Shown here: positions 1 to 7,649 of the stretch, in pieces
Position numbering within the stretch: position 1 is the stretch's first letter
Layout: every line of letters starts with the position of its first letter
NCBI GenBank assembly: GCA_021771675.1
Contig: JAETOP010000005.1
Location: 1-64,000 of the forward strand
Source of the DNA: Oscillospiraceae bacterium
Lineage (GTDB): Bacteria; Bacillota_A; Clostridia; Oscillospirales; Oscillospiraceae
Length of the DNA stretch: 64,000 nt
Reading direction: 5' to 3'
The notes under the pieces: generated by a model
Database searches by the model: none
Told to the model about the DNA's origin: nothing
What the model saw: the letters and a program-made list of their open reading frames with translations, nothing else
Made by a program: the position numbers and the translations under genes

Positions 1-19
1 CTTTTCGACAAGCTGCTTA

Positions 20-52
20 AGATTTCAGAACTTTTTAAAAGTTCTGAAATCT
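20..52. repeat. AT-rich perfect hairpin
   Basis: A long inverted repeat with arms at about 20-34 and 38-52 and almost no loop. It lies in the gene-free first 178 bases, left of the 3' end of the HD-domain gene. It has no T-tail beyond the stem, so it may be a bidirectional terminator or a relic. Nothing else gene-like is seen here except the repeat at 91-143. Confidence 0.5.
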
Positions 53-90
53 GTTGATTTGAATGGCGCAGGACACCCTTCCTGGGTTTC

Positions 91-143
91 CCGCGCACAC
101 CTTTCCTTCCCGTTTTTCTGACTTTTCGGGTTTATCGACAGCC
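91..143 (-). repeat. Hairpin-linked dispersed repeat, copy A
   Basis: On the minus strand this 53-nt stretch matches 2946-2998 on the plus strand with roughly five in six bases identical. Both copies begin with a CTGTCGAT string directly after a GC-rich hairpin that follows a stop codon. Both can encode a short peptide resembling LSINP...NGK...CAR, but no start codon or ribosome site supports translation. Confidence 0.6.
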
Positions 144-178
144 TGAGGGCGTCAAGGCCAAGCCTTGACGCCCTCTCT
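143..178. terminator. Bidirectional hairpin terminator
   Basis: Strong inverted repeat (GAGGGCGTCAAGG / CCTTGACGCCCTC) immediately beyond the stop of the minus-strand HD gene. The T-rich tail (TCTTTATT) lies on the plus strand, so termination would be most efficient for rightward transcription, but the stem sits where the HD/nucleotidase operon should end. Confidence 0.55.
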
Positions 179-682
179 TTATTCGCACACCGCCGGGAAC
201 TGCTGGCGGCACAGGCGCTTGCCTGTTTCGGTTTGGAAGATCGTCTCATAGACGTGCTTTTGAGCTGCCGGCGGCTCCCCGTCCTCGTAGAGATTCACCA
301 GAAAATCCGCCTCTATCAGGATCTGATAATCCAACCCGTCGATATTGGTGTATGTGTGGTGATGCCCCACCAGGTACATGACGCGGCGGATGACCTCCCG
401 GGGCCAGTTCAGCTGGCTCAAAAGTACCTCTGCCTCGGCGGGGCCAAGCTCCTCCTGGTATTTGCCGGTGTTGACGCCATAGACCGCCTCCGCCTTGTGG
501 ATACCGATGTCGTGGACCACGGCGGCGGTCTCCAAAACGAACTGCGTGTGCGGGTCCAGCCCCTCTTCCAGGCCGATCAAACGGGCAAAGGCGTGGACTT
601 TCAAAAAGTGCTGGATGCGCTTGACGTCTCCGGCGTCATAGGCGATGGCTGCGGCGATGGCGTTCTCAATGGGATGTTCCAT
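179..682 (-). CDS. HD domain-containing phosphohydrolase
   Basis: 167 aa. The HD signature VVHDIG lies near residue 55, with further metal-ligand candidates in VGHHHTY (about 105) and an acidic ILIEADF segment, as in small cytoplasmic HD hydrolases. Proteins of this size and motif set occur widely in Clostridia; the substrate is unknown. The gene is 12 nt downstream of the HAD nucleotidase on the same strand, so the two probably form an operon, perhaps for nucleotide clean-up (inference). Confidence 0.85.
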   Translation of the reverse strand: MEHPIENAIAAAIAYDAGDVKRIQHFLKVHAFARLIGLEEGLDPHTQFVLETAAVVHDIGIHKAEAVYGVNTGKYQEELGPAEAEVLLSQLNWPREVIRRVMYLVGHHHTYTNIDGLDYQILIEADFLVNLYEDGEPPAAQKHVYETIFQTETGKRLCRQQFPAVCE

Positions 683-694
683 AGCAATGCTCCT

Positions 695-1378
695 TTATAC
701 GATCTCCAACAGTTCCCGCAGGTCCGAGATCTCGTAGTCGATGCGCAGGCCGTCCTGCCGGGGCTTTTTTCCGGGATTGAACCAGCAGCAGGGGAGACCG
801 GCATTGTTGGCGCCCCGGATATCCGTGGCCAGAGAGTCGCCGATGACCAGTGTGTTTTCCGCCGTGATGGCGGGAACGCGGGCCTGTACATAGTCATAAT
901 AGGCCTTGTTCGGCTTGGAGGCGCCCGCCTCCTCCGAGATAAAGGCGTCGGTGAACAGCTCCCCGAACACGCTGCCCCGGAGGCGGCTCCGCTGGACGGA
1001 GGCCACCGCGTTGGTGACGATGTACAGCTTGTGCCCCCGCTCCACAAGGGTGCGGCAGACCTCCTCGGCGTGGGGGAGGGGATAGGCGCACCGGCCCAGG
1101 GCCTCCAGATAGTCCCGGTTGCACTGGGCGGGGTCCGCGTCCATGTCCAGGGCTTTTAAAAAGCGGACATAGCGCTCCAGCGTGACGAATTCCTTGCTCA
1201 CCTCACCGCGGTCAAAAGCGGCCCACAGGTCCAGATTGATCTCGTGATACAGCTGATAGACCTCCGGAGTGTCGGGGATCCCGTGGGCCGCGCACATGAC
1301 GGAAAAAGCCCGGGAGGAGGCTTTGGGAAAATCGAAAAGCGTGTCGTCCACGTCAAAGAGCAGATAGGGATAGTTCAT
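695..1378 (-). CDS. YjjG-family HAD nucleotidase
   Basis: 227 aa from the ATG at 1378, which has AAAGGAAG about 8 nt upstream; an upstream in-frame TTG lies inside that ribosome site and is rejected. HAD motif I is DVDDTLFD near the N-terminus, motif II is around VTNAV, motif III is the Lys in ASKPNK, and motif IV is IGDSLATD. The helical cap between motifs I and II is of the YjjG/noncanonical pyrimidine nucleotidase type. Predicted role: dephosphorylation of noncanonical nucleoside monophosphates in the cytoplasm. First gene of a two-gene operon with the HD protein. Confidence 0.85.
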   Translation of the reverse strand: MNYPYLLFDVDDTLFDFPKASSRAFSVMCAAHGIPDTPEVYQLYHEINLDLWAAFDRGEVSKEFVTLERYVRFLKALDMDADPAQCNRDYLEALGRCAYPLPHAEEVCRTLVERGHKLYIVTNAVASVQRSRLRGSVFGELFTDAFISEEAGASKPNKAYYDYVQARVPAITAENTLVIGDSLATDIRGANNAGLPCCWFNPGKKPRQDGLRIDYEISDLRELLEIV

Positions 1379-1486
1379 CTCTTGACTTCCTTTCAAAAAT
1401 TTGTCTCCATCTTATCATGAGAGCGGTAAAAAGGCAATCACCTCCGGAGGCATCCGGCCATACCATGAAGCGAGGGGGGATGCCGG

Positions 1487-2338
1487 ATGAACAGGTCCTT
1501 TGGCGTCATCGGAGGAGACCGGCGGCAGGCGGAATTAGCCCGGCTGCTGGCGGCGGATGGCAATACGGTTTGTACTTACGGTCTGGACCGCTGGAAGCCC
1601 GGCGGCGAGGGCTCGCTGGATCACGCGGCTCTGGCGGACACGGTGATCCTGCCGCTGCCGCTGTGCAAGGGAGACGGTGTGCTGAACTGCGAGGAGGGGC
1701 CGGCGCCCACCACCGATCTGTTCCGCCGCCTGCACCCGGGCCAAATGATCCTGGCCGGACAGGTGAAGCCCCAGCAGCGCCAGGAGGCGGCGGTCTGCGG
1801 CCTGACACTGGAGGACTACTTCCTGCGGGAGGAACTGACGGTAGCCAATGCCGCGGCCACAGCAGAAGCGGCCATCCAGGTGGCCATGGAACAGCTGGAC
1901 CGGACACTGCTGGGAATGCCCTGCCTGGTCCTGGGCTTTGGCAGGATCGGAAAGCTGCTGAGCCACCGGCTCCACGGCCTGGGTGCCCAGGTGACGGCCA
2001 CTGCCCGGAAGCCGGAGGACCTGGCCTGGATCCGCGCCTTTGGCTGGCGGCCGCTGGAGACAGGCGCGCTGGATGGAAAGCTGGGGGCTTTTGGCGCGGT
2101 GTTCAGCACGATCCCCTCTCCGGTCCTGGGCGCGCCTCTGCTGGCCCAGCTGCCAAAGGACTGCCTGTGTGTGGACCTGGCGTCTGTACAGGGCATCGAT
2201 CTGGCGGCGGCGGAAAGGCTGGGCCTGCCCCATGTGTGGGCAAGGTCCCTGCCGGGGCGGATGGTGCCCCGCACCGCGGCGGCGGTCATCCGGGACGCGG
2301 TCTATTACATCTTGGAAGAACGGGGTGGCCCTGTATGA
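1487..2338 (+). CDS. dpaA: Dipicolinate synthase subunit A
   Basis: 283 aa, full length for SpoVFA/DpaA. The N-terminus (FGVIGGDRRQAELARLL) is the family signature and a Rossmann fold with LGFGRIGK occurs near residue 148. With DpaB it makes dipicolinic acid from the dihydrodipicolinate pathway intermediate in the mother cell, for loading into the spore core. Start ATG 1487 has a GAGGGGGG ribosome site. Its stop overlaps the dpaB start, so the two are translationally coupled. A longer reading frame on the same strand that begins at 1417 is only an accidental extension of the dpaB frame. Confidence 0.95.
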   Translation: MNRSFGVIGGDRRQAELARLLAADGNTVCTYGLDRWKPGGEGSLDHAALADTVILPLPLCKGDGVLNCEEGPAPTTDLFRRLHPGQMILAGQVKPQQRQEAAVCGLTLEDYFLREELTVANAAATAEAAIQVAMEQLDRTLLGMPCLVLGFGRIGKLLSHRLHGLGAQVTATARKPEDLAWIRAFGWRPLETGALDGKLGAFGAVFSTIPSPVLGAPLLAQLPKDCLCVDLASVQGIDLAAAERLGLPHVWARSLPGRMVPRTAAAVIRDAVYYILEERGGPV

Positions 2339-2913
2339 GAAAAGAACGGGTCGGATTCGCGGTATGCGGGTCCTTCTGCACACATGAGCAGGTGATGAAG
2401 GCACTGAAGCGGCTGACGGAGCTGTATGAAACGGTGATCCCCATCGCATCGGAGAATACGGCCTTTACAGACACGCGCTTCGGCACATCGGATGACCTGC
2501 TGGAAAAGATGGAAGAGCTGACGGGACACGAGGTCCTGTGCGATATCCCATCGGTGGAGCCCATTGGGCCGAAGGGACTGCTGGATGTGTTGGTGATCGC
2601 GCCCGCCACCGGCAACACCATTGCCAAATTGGCGTCGGGCATCACGGATACGGCGGTCACGATGGCGGCGAAGGCCCACCTGCGGAACGGAAGGCCGGTG
2701 GTCATCGCCATGGCCAGCAACGACGGCCTGGCGGCGGGGGCAAGGAATATCGGAGAGCTGTTGGTGCGGAAACAGTACTATTTTGTCCCCTTCGGACAGG
2801 ACAACGCTGTTTCAAAGCCCTGTTCCCTGATCGCGGATTTTGAAAAGCTGCCGGAGACGGTGGACGCCGCGCTGAGGGGAGAGCAAATCCAGCCGATTTT
2901 GCTGCGGGAATAG
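2335..2913 (+). CDS. dpaB: Dipicolinate synthase subunit B
   Basis: 192 aa, a flavoprotein of the SpoVFB family. It begins at ATG 2335, overlapping the dpaA stop by four bases (ATGA coupling). FAVCGSFCTHEQ near the start and VIAPATGNTIAKLA in the middle are flavin-binding signatures of this family. It works with DpaA in dipicolinate synthesis during sporulation. The frame stays open upstream to 1417, but that part overlaps dpaA out of frame and is not coding. A hairpin terminator follows at once. Confidence 0.95.
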   Translation: MRKERVGFAVCGSFCTHEQVMKALKRLTELYETVIPIASENTAFTDTRFGTSDDLLEKMEELTGHEVLCDIPSVEPIGPKGLLDVLVIAPATGNTIAKLASGITDTAVTMAAKAHLRNGRPVVIAMASNDGLAAGARNIGELLVRKQYYFVPFGQDNAVSKPCSLIADFEKLPETVDAALRGEQIQPILLRE

Positions 2914-2918
2914 GGAGA

Positions 2919-2944
2919 AGAGCCAGGCCGCCGGCCTGGCTCTT
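2919..2944 (+). terminator. Terminator after dpaAB
   Basis: AGAGCCAGGCC / GGCCTGGCTCT hairpin starting a few bases after the dpaB stop. It lacks a good T-run. It runs directly into copy B of the dispersed repeat, the same hairpin-repeat arrangement as at the left edge of the window. Confidence 0.65.
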
Positions 2945-2945
2945 A

Positions 2946-2998
2946 GACTGTCGATCAACCCGGAAGAGCAGGAAAACGGGAAGGAGGGGTGTGCGCGG
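2946..2998 (+). repeat. Hairpin-linked dispersed repeat, copy B
   Basis: Plus-strand partner of the element at 91-143. It starts right after the dpaB terminator stem and ends in GTGTGCGCGG. Beyond it the two copies diverge. Confidence 0.6.
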
Positions 2999-3023
2999 CT
3001 GGTCCGCAGGCCGTTTCGGAGCG

Positions 3024-3113
3024 CAACCGCGCAATCTCTCGATAACTCAGCCCATCCACATAATATTTCCGTATACAACTCCGCTCTTCTATGCTAAGTT
3101 GATGATAGTTCAT
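3024..3113 (-). pseudogene. IS30-family transposase, N-terminal remnant
   Basis: From the minus-strand ATG at 3113 about 30 residues match the start of IS30-type transposases (MNYHQLSIEERSCI, then YREIAR of the helix-turn-helix). The similarity stops after the first helix and the frame runs into unrelated sequence. There is no catalytic domain or terminal repeat, so this is a broken scrap. Confidence 0.65.
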
Positions 3114-3118
3114 ACAAT

Positions 3119-3307
3119 TGGTATGAGCGGTGCATAAAGGAAGCCCATTCCGCAGACGTTGCGCCGGTGCGGCATGGGCGGTGGAAAGAAATTCGCAACG
3201 CTTATGGTGATCTGGAAGGCTGGTTGCACACCAACTGTGGGAGAGAAGTGAAATGCAAGGAAAAATACTGCCCCAACTGCGGCGCAAAGATGGATTTGGA
3301 TGGATGA
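3119..3307 (+). pseudogene. Zinc-ribbon phage protein, C-terminal remnant
   Basis: An open frame without a start codon that ends in VAPVRHGRW, then CGREVKCKEKYCPNCGAKMD and a TGA at 3305. Small phage and mobile-element proteins commonly end in HGRW plus a CxxCG zinc ribbon like this. It overlaps the end of the IS30 scrap, so the 5' part was probably lost when the IS inserted or was deleted. Confidence 0.55.
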
Positions 3308-3312
3308 GGTGA

Positions 3313-3561
3313 AGTTACATCTACGGCGATTTAGAAACGGCACAGTGGCTTGTGGATAGATACCACGGAACAGGCGAAGTAATCATTAATCGGAAAGGTG
3401 CTTGGTCCAGCAAAGAGGTCATATTCCAGGCAGAAGTGATAGGCGTAGAAGTAGATCCTAAAAGCGGATTGGAAAGGGAAACCAGGCGCTTTAAGATTCA
3501 TTACGGAAAAAATGGCACGCATGTTGTTCCCACAAAGGAGAATGAGAATGGATTACAGTGA
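3313..3561 (+). pseudogene. Polymorphic toxin type 50-like C-terminal fragment
   Basis: 82 codons open from just after a TGA, with no ATG start. The sequence reads QWLVDRYHGTGEV, an internal Lys/Glu-rich part, then FKIHYGKNGTHVVP near the end. This matches what I know of the C-terminal domain attached to MuF-type phage head proteins and other polymorphic toxins (type 50). The upstream head-protein portion is missing, so it is an orphan tip. Its end overlaps the start of the small gene at 3548. Confidence 0.5.
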
Positions 3562-3757
3562 GTTCTATAATGAAAATTCCGGGAAGAATGTCCGTGCTGA
3601 AATGACCGACGGCGAGGTCATTAGCGGGAAGTTGTACGGATATATCTCAGAGAAAGACAATGAACCAGATCCTGAAAGCATCATTGTGAAAAACTCAGAT
3701 GGAATGCTTACCGAGCTTTTCACCGATGAGATTGCGGGAATCGCTCTTGGTAACTAA
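3548..3757 (+). CDS. Small acidic protein, possible immunity partner
   Basis: 69 aa, starting MDYSEFYNENSGKNVRAEMT and rich in Asp/Glu, without a membrane segment. ATG 3548 has AAAGGAG 7 nt upstream; an ATG at 3542 is less well spaced. It overlaps the toxin-like fragment by 14 nt, the arrangement expected for a toxin and its immunity gene. No specific family is recognised, and the immunity role is inferred from position only. Confidence 0.55.
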   Translation: MDYSEFYNENSGKNVRAEMTDGEVISGKLYGYISEKDNEPDPESIIVKNSDGMLTELFTDEIAGIALGN

Positions 3758-3821
3758 CAAGGAAGCTGTATGTCAGACGAAGCTATCAAGTCCATTATAC
3801 ATAAGTGGGTACTGAATAAAA

Positions 3822-3860
3822 TAAAAATCCCTAGAGCCGTTGAAACTCTAGGGGTTCTTT
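3822..3860 (-). terminator. tRNA-Arg terminator
   Basis: CCCTAGAG / CTCTAGGGG stem (3829-3836 with 3846-3854). Read leftward it is followed by a T-rich run and it lies just beyond the tRNA 3' end, so it fits a terminator of the minus-strand tRNA transcript. Confidence 0.75.
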
Positions 3861-3937
3861 TGGTACGCCCGACTGGATTCGAACCAGCGGCCTTCAGAGT
3901 CGGAGTCTGACGCGCTATCCAACTGCGCCACGGGCGC
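3861..3937 (-). tRNA. tRNA-Arg (anticodon CCG)
   Basis: Cloverleaf on the minus strand: acceptor GCGCCCG pairs with CGGGCGU, the D arm contains AGUUGGAUA, the anticodon stem UCAGA/UCUGA encloses loop CUCCGAC (CCG), and the T loop is GGUUCGAAUCC. An encoded CCA lies at 3861-3863. The 3' end points towards the decayed mobile-element patch at 3.0-3.8 kb. Confidence 0.97.
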
Positions 3938-4035
3938 ATAAACTCAAGATATGCTGTCTCACATATCCTTGCTTAGTATAGCAGAGTTTTGATTTGCTGT
4001 AAAGTGCTTTTCGGGAAAAATTTTTACAAAAAAGA

Positions 4036-4076
4036 TTGTTAAAAAAATTGACAAGTTAATCGATTTGGTCTAAACT
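4036..4076 (+). promoter_or_regulatory. rex promoter with Rex-box-like operator
   Basis: TTGACA (4048-4053) and TAAACT (4071-4076) are 17 nt apart. TTGTTAA at 4036 and TTGACAA ending at 4054 form an inverted repeat that covers the -35 box and resembles the known Rex operator TTGTTAA-n4-TTAACAA, with one extra spacer base. Rex commonly represses its own gene, so NADH-responsive autoregulation is likely. Confidence 0.65.
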
Positions 4077-4118
4077 ATATTTGAGAATAATTTAACGATT
4101 TCAGTTTCTAAGGAGTGA

Positions 4119-4754
4119 ATGGTTTTGAAGAAAGAGAACATCTCTGACGCTGTGATCCGCCGACTGCCCAGATATTATCGTCAATTGACAGATCTATGCA
4201 GCCGCGGAGTCATTCGGATATCCTCCCATTCGCTGGGCCAGGAAATGAATATCACCGCCTCACAGATCCGGCAGGATTTCAGCTGCTTTGGCGAATTTGG
4301 ACAGCAGGGATATGGCTATAATGTGGAGGAGTTGCGCTCTGAGATCGGTCACATTTTAGGCGTGGACAACAATCACCATCTGGTCATGATCGGCGTGGGC
4401 AATTTAGGCCATGCGCTGCTGCAGGGATTCCTGTTCTCCCAGACCGGCTTTACGGTGGACGCCGCTTTCGATGTGTCTCCGGCAGTCATCGGCACCACGG
4501 TGAATGGTGTGCCGATCTATTCCCTGAATGATTTGGAGACCTATATTCAGGAGCACAGTGTGGACGTGGTGGTGCTGACGATCCCCCAGTCTGTGGCGCA
4601 GGATACCGCCAACCGCCTGATGAACCTGGGCATCAAGGGCTTCTGGAATTTTACAAATGTGGAATTGAGCAGCAGCGATCCGGACGTGAAATTTGAGAAC
4701 ATCCACTTTGCGGACAGCCTGCTGACACTCAGCTATCGGATCGCAAACCGCTGA
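4119..4754 (+). CDS. rex: Redox-sensing transcriptional repressor Rex
   Basis: 211 aa. The N-terminal winged helix (ISDAVIRRLPRYYRQL ... ITASQIRQDFSCFGEFGQQGYGYNV) binds DNA. The Rossmann domain (IGVGNLGHALL near residue 92) senses the NADH/NAD+ ratio. The protein is full length and is expected to control fermentation and energy genes. AGGAG is only 3 nt from ATG 4119 but 9 nt from an in-frame TTG at 4125, which could be the true start and would give the usual KKENISDAV beginning. Confidence 0.95.
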   Translation: MVLKKENISDAVIRRLPRYYRQLTDLCSRGVIRISSHSLGQEMNITASQIRQDFSCFGEFGQQGYGYNVEELRSEIGHILGVDNNHHLVMIGVGNLGHALLQGFLFSQTGFTVDAAFDVSPAVIGTTVNGVPIYSLNDLETYIQEHSVDVVVLTIPQSVAQDTANRLMNLGIKGFWNFTNVELSSSDPDVKFENIHFADSLLTLSYRIANR

Positions 4755-4805
4755 CACGCCGCCTCGGCACTGCCGCCAGGCTGACGAAAGGATACATACC
4801 CGCTT

Positions 4806-5894
4806 ATGATGAAAAAAATTGCCATTCTGCTCCCGGTCTGTGCTCTGCTGGCCGCCGCTGTATGGGGCTTCGCCGCGGGAGACACCGGTGATCCGCTGGC
4901 ATCGCTGTCCTATCTCAACGGCACATTTGCCGAAGCGGTGGAAAAACAGGTCGAAAAACGGCTGGACGCCTCGGATGCTGCCCTCTTAGAGAGCGGCGGC
5001 AGCGGCGAAGGCTCTTCCGTCTCTGCCGCCACATGGATGGAGAAGCGCATGAAGCAGGAGGACAGCCTGACCGGCTATACCGGGACGAGTGTCATGCTGC
5101 TGGCCGGCGGCGTCCAGGTCACATATTCCGGAAGCGCCGTGGTGGATGTCACCACCGGCACAGTCGTGCCCAGCGGCGCCGCCCTGACAGCGAAGCACCG
5201 CTACATGGTGGCGGAGGACACCTCGGCAGCATTTACTGTCACCACCAAAACGGCGGTGGTGGATTATCAGGGCGATCATGCGTTCAGTGCTTCCAATACC
5301 ACGGACTACAATGCCATGGCGGCTGCGCTGAAGACGCTGCACCTGTTCAAGGGCAGCTTTACCGGCTATGGCGAGGGCTTTGACCTGGAAGCGGCGCCCA
5401 CACGGCTGCAGGCGCTCATCATGTTCATCCGCGTCCTGGGCGAGGAGGAGCAGGCCCTGGCCTGGACCGGCACCATGCCCTTTACGGATATCGTCAGGGG
5501 CTCTGACGCGGAGAAGTATGTGGGCTACGCGTACAGCATGGGCTATACCAACGGATACAGCGCCACCCAGTTCAAGCCCGCTGGGGCCGTGAATGCCTAC
5601 CAGTACACGGAATTTGTCCTGCGGGCCATGGGATACAGCTCCGCCGCCAATACGAATTTGGGGGATACCCTGTTCCGCGCCGAGGAGGCCGGTGTTCTGA
5701 CAGCCGGGGAGGCCGCCATGCTCCAGCAGGACAAGTTCCTGCGGGCGGAGTTGGTCTACATCTCCTACTACGCGCTGGAGGCGGAGCTGCCGGACGGCAG
5801 CCAGACGCTGGGAGACCTGCTGTGTGACAAGGGTGTGTTCACCAAGCGGGAATACCGGGACGCGGAGGATATGGTGACCAGCTGGCGGCTGTAA
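4806..5894 (+). CDS. Secreted S-layer-homology domain protein
   Basis: 362 aa. A signal peptide covers about residues 1-24 (KK, hydrophobic core, GFAAG). A long region of unclear fold follows. SLH-type sequence begins near residue 220 (PFTDI...AEKYVGYAYSMGYTNGYSATQFKPAG) and resembles SLH repeats that anchor proteins to wall polysaccharide. Two ATG codons (4806, 4809) are possible. Likely cell-surface; function not clear. It follows rex by about 50 nt and may share its transcript. Confidence 0.75.
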   Translation: MMKKIAILLPVCALLAAAVWGFAAGDTGDPLASLSYLNGTFAEAVEKQVEKRLDASDAALLESGGSGEGSSVSAATWMEKRMKQEDSLTGYTGTSVMLLAGGVQVTYSGSAVVDVTTGTVVPSGAALTAKHRYMVAEDTSAAFTVTTKTAVVDYQGDHAFSASNTTDYNAMAAALKTLHLFKGSFTGYGEGFDLEAAPTRLQALIMFIRVLGEEEQALAWTGTMPFTDIVRGSDAEKYVGYAYSMGYTNGYSATQFKPAGAVNAYQYTEFVLRAMGYSSAANTNLGDTLFRAEEAGVLTAGEAAMLQQDKFLRAELVYISYYALEAELPDGSQTLGDLLCDKGVFTKREYRDAEDMVTSWRL

Positions 5895-5977
5895 ATCGGG
5901 AGGAACCAAGAGCACGGAGGCGCATACTATGGATTGAGACCGCTTCGTTCGGTCTACATCTCATAGGAGGTCCCAAT

Positions 5978-6109
5978 ATGTGCAATAATGGTTTTGGCGG
6001 CGGCAACTGCTGCTGGATTATCATCCTGCTGATCATCATCTGGTGCTGCTGCGGCAACAACAGCTGGGGCGGCTGCAACAACGGCTGCAACAACAATTCC
6101 TGCTGCTGA
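5978..6109 (+). CDS. Cys/Gly/Asn-rich small membrane protein
   Basis: 43 aa, too short for many gene callers. AGGAGG at 5965 is well spaced before ATG 5978. The layout is a short Gly-rich start, a CCWIIILLIIIW hydrophobic segment, a CCC cluster, then Asn/Gly/Cys repeats ending SCC. Similar mini-proteins recur in Oscillospiraceae under the name high-cysteine protein 13, and they recall small spore-coat-like peptides. Function unknown. A strong terminator follows. Confidence 0.7.
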   Translation: MCNNGFGGGNCCWIIILLIIIWCCCGNNSWGGCNNGCNNNSCC

Positions 6110-6127
6110 TTTCCTAAGATAACAAAC

Positions 6128-6163
6128 AGCGCCCCGGGGCCAAAAGGCCCCGGGGCGCTTGAC
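6128..6163. terminator. Strong GC hairpin terminator
   Basis: A 14-bp perfect stem (6128-6141 with 6146-6159) with an AAAA loop ends the unit carrying the Cys-rich gene. The T-tail is short on either strand. Confidence 0.8.
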
Positions 6164-6226
6164 TCTACCTCCGGTCGATTGCGCGCAGAACTGCCGGATG
6201 GTAGAATACAGCCAGAGGTGAATGAA

Positions 6227-7135
6227 ATGGAGCAAAAGACCATCGGCACACTGATCCGGCAGGCGCGGCTGGCCTGCGGGCTGACACAGAAGGAACTGGC
6301 GGAGCGCCTCTACGTGACGGACAAGGCCGTGTCAAAATGGGAGCGGGATGTCTGCCGCCCGGATATCGCCCTGCTGGAGCCGCTGTCCCAGGAGCTGGGG
6401 CTGTCGATTTGGGACCTGTTAGGGGTGGAGGAGCCGGAGAGAGGCTTGCGGAACCTGGTGGACTATTCCGTGGCGGAGGTGCGCAGGAAAAAAGGACAGG
6501 TCAACCGAAGATGGGCGGGCCTGCTGGGAGCGCTGCTGCTGCTGGCGTGGGGCTGGCTGCTGATGTCGGGATACCGATTTTCCCCGGAGGCGGCGGCCAG
6601 ATACCAACTGATGTTCCGGAACGGGGAGACAGCGGAGGTGGTGCTGCGGGAGACGATTTACGATTATGATGCCTTCTTGTTCAACGCAGGAGACACGTAC
6701 CACATGACCTTTGTGCGGAAAGCGGGACCACTGTGGCAGCCCATGGGGGTGGATGCGTATGGCCCCAAGCGGGACGACCGGATCGAATATCTGGGCGGCG
6801 CCACATTTGAGGGTTCTTTTGGCTTCATGCTTCTCCGCTGCCATGATCCGAACGTGGAGACCGTCACCGTCAACCTGGGCGGAAAGACAACCATCACCCA
6901 GGCGGTGGGGACAGACCAGATCGAGATTTTCCGCTGGCCTACGGAAATGCAGCGGCCCTGGAACAGCCTTCCCACGGCGGTGGCCTGTGACACGGATGGG
7001 GAGGTGCTGTACCATCTGGATATGCTCCAAACCAAAGAGAATTATGGTCTGCATGTCTATCCGGGTATCTATCACTGGTGGGAGGGCCCGGAGGGGACCT
7101 ACCCCGGATATGAAGAGGATTTGAAAAACCGATAG
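6227..7135 (+). CDS. XRE-family regulator with membrane anchor
   Basis: 302 aa. A cytoplasmic helix-turn-helix (IGTLIRQARLACGLTQKELA ... VTDKAVSKWERD) occupies residues 1-65. A transmembrane helix (LLGALLLLAWGWLLMSGY) lies near residue 110. The remaining 180 residues are predicted to be outside the cell. ATG 6227 has an AGAGGTG site 8 nt upstream, preferred over the in-frame start at 6179. One-component membrane regulators of this type sense envelope or extracellular cues. Target and ligand are unknown. Confidence 0.8.
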   Translation: MEQKTIGTLIRQARLACGLTQKELAERLYVTDKAVSKWERDVCRPDIALLEPLSQELGLSIWDLLGVEEPERGLRNLVDYSVAEVRRKKGQVNRRWAGLLGALLLLAWGWLLMSGYRFSPEAAARYQLMFRNGETAEVVLRETIYDYDAFLFNAGDTYHMTFVRKAGPLWQPMGVDAYGPKRDDRIEYLGGATFEGSFGFMLLRCHDPNVETVTVNLGGKTTITQAVGTDQIEIFRWPTEMQRPWNSLPTAVACDTDGEVLYHLDMLQTKENYGLHVYPGIYHWWEGPEGTYPGYEEDLKNR

Positions 7136-7181
7136 GAGAGAGGGGCCGCACCGAAGGTCCCTTTTCTTTCCGTGTGCTATG

Positions 7182-7210
7182 GTGACAAATTCGGAAAGCT
7201 GTGGTATAAT
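7182..7210 (+). promoter_or_regulatory. mrnC promoter
   Basis: GTGACA (7182) and TATAAT (7205) with a 17-nt spacer and an extended TGG before the -10. It lies 35 nt ahead of the mrnC start. Confidence 0.65.
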
Positions 7211-7244
7211 CCCTCTCAAACTGTGAAAAACACAGGAGGGACCT

Positions 7245-7646
7245 ATGGAAAATTATTTTGAGCCCCGCCTGGCCGATGACCAGCTCCGGGCCATCAGCTC
7301 CATCGGCCTGGCCCACATGGGAGACGCGGTTTTTGAGGTGTTGGTCCGGGCCTGGCTGTGCGCCCACGGCAAGGCCACCGGAAAGGGCCTGCACCAGGCC
7401 ACCATCCGGCTGGTGTGCGCCGAGTCCCAGGCGGAGAAGGCGGAGCGCATCCTGCCCCTGCTGACTGGGGAGGAACTGGCGGTGTTCAAGCGGGGGCGCA
7501 ACGCCCAGGTCCACACCGTTCCCGGCCATGCCAGCCGCGCCCAATACGGCGAGGCCACAGCTTTGGAGGCCCTGCTGGGCTGGCTGTACCTGCGGGGAGA
7601 GAAAGACCGCATCAACGAACTGTTCTGCGGGATGATGGAGGAATGA
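7245..7646 (+). CDS. mrnC: Mini-ribonuclease 3
   Basis: 133 aa, the catalytic RNase III-like domain without a dsRNA-binding domain. The start of the fold (SIGLAHMGDAVFEVLVRAWL) carries the conserved Asp of the active site. KRGRNAQVHTVPGHAS and the YGEATALEALLGWLYL acidic helix complete it. The family matures 23S rRNA ends in Firmicutes. Translation starts at ATG 7245 after a GGAGGG site. rqcH begins three bases beyond its stop. Confidence 0.93.
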   Translation: MENYFEPRLADDQLRAISSIGLAHMGDAVFEVLVRAWLCAHGKATGKGLHQATIRLVCAESQAEKAERILPLLTGEELAVFKRGRNAQVHTVPGHASRAQYGEATALEALLGWLYLRGEKDRINELFCGMMEE

Positions 7647-7649
7647 GCC

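Noticed and set aside
1417..2334. A long in-frame extension upstream of dpaB
   Set aside because: It overlaps dpaA out of frame, has Gly/Pro/Arg-rich random composition, and dpaB has a clear coupled start at 2335.
5936..5956. AGACCG/CGGTCT hairpin before the Cys-rich gene as a riboswitch
   Set aside because: A 6-bp stem with no T-run and no recognisable aptamer; too little to call.
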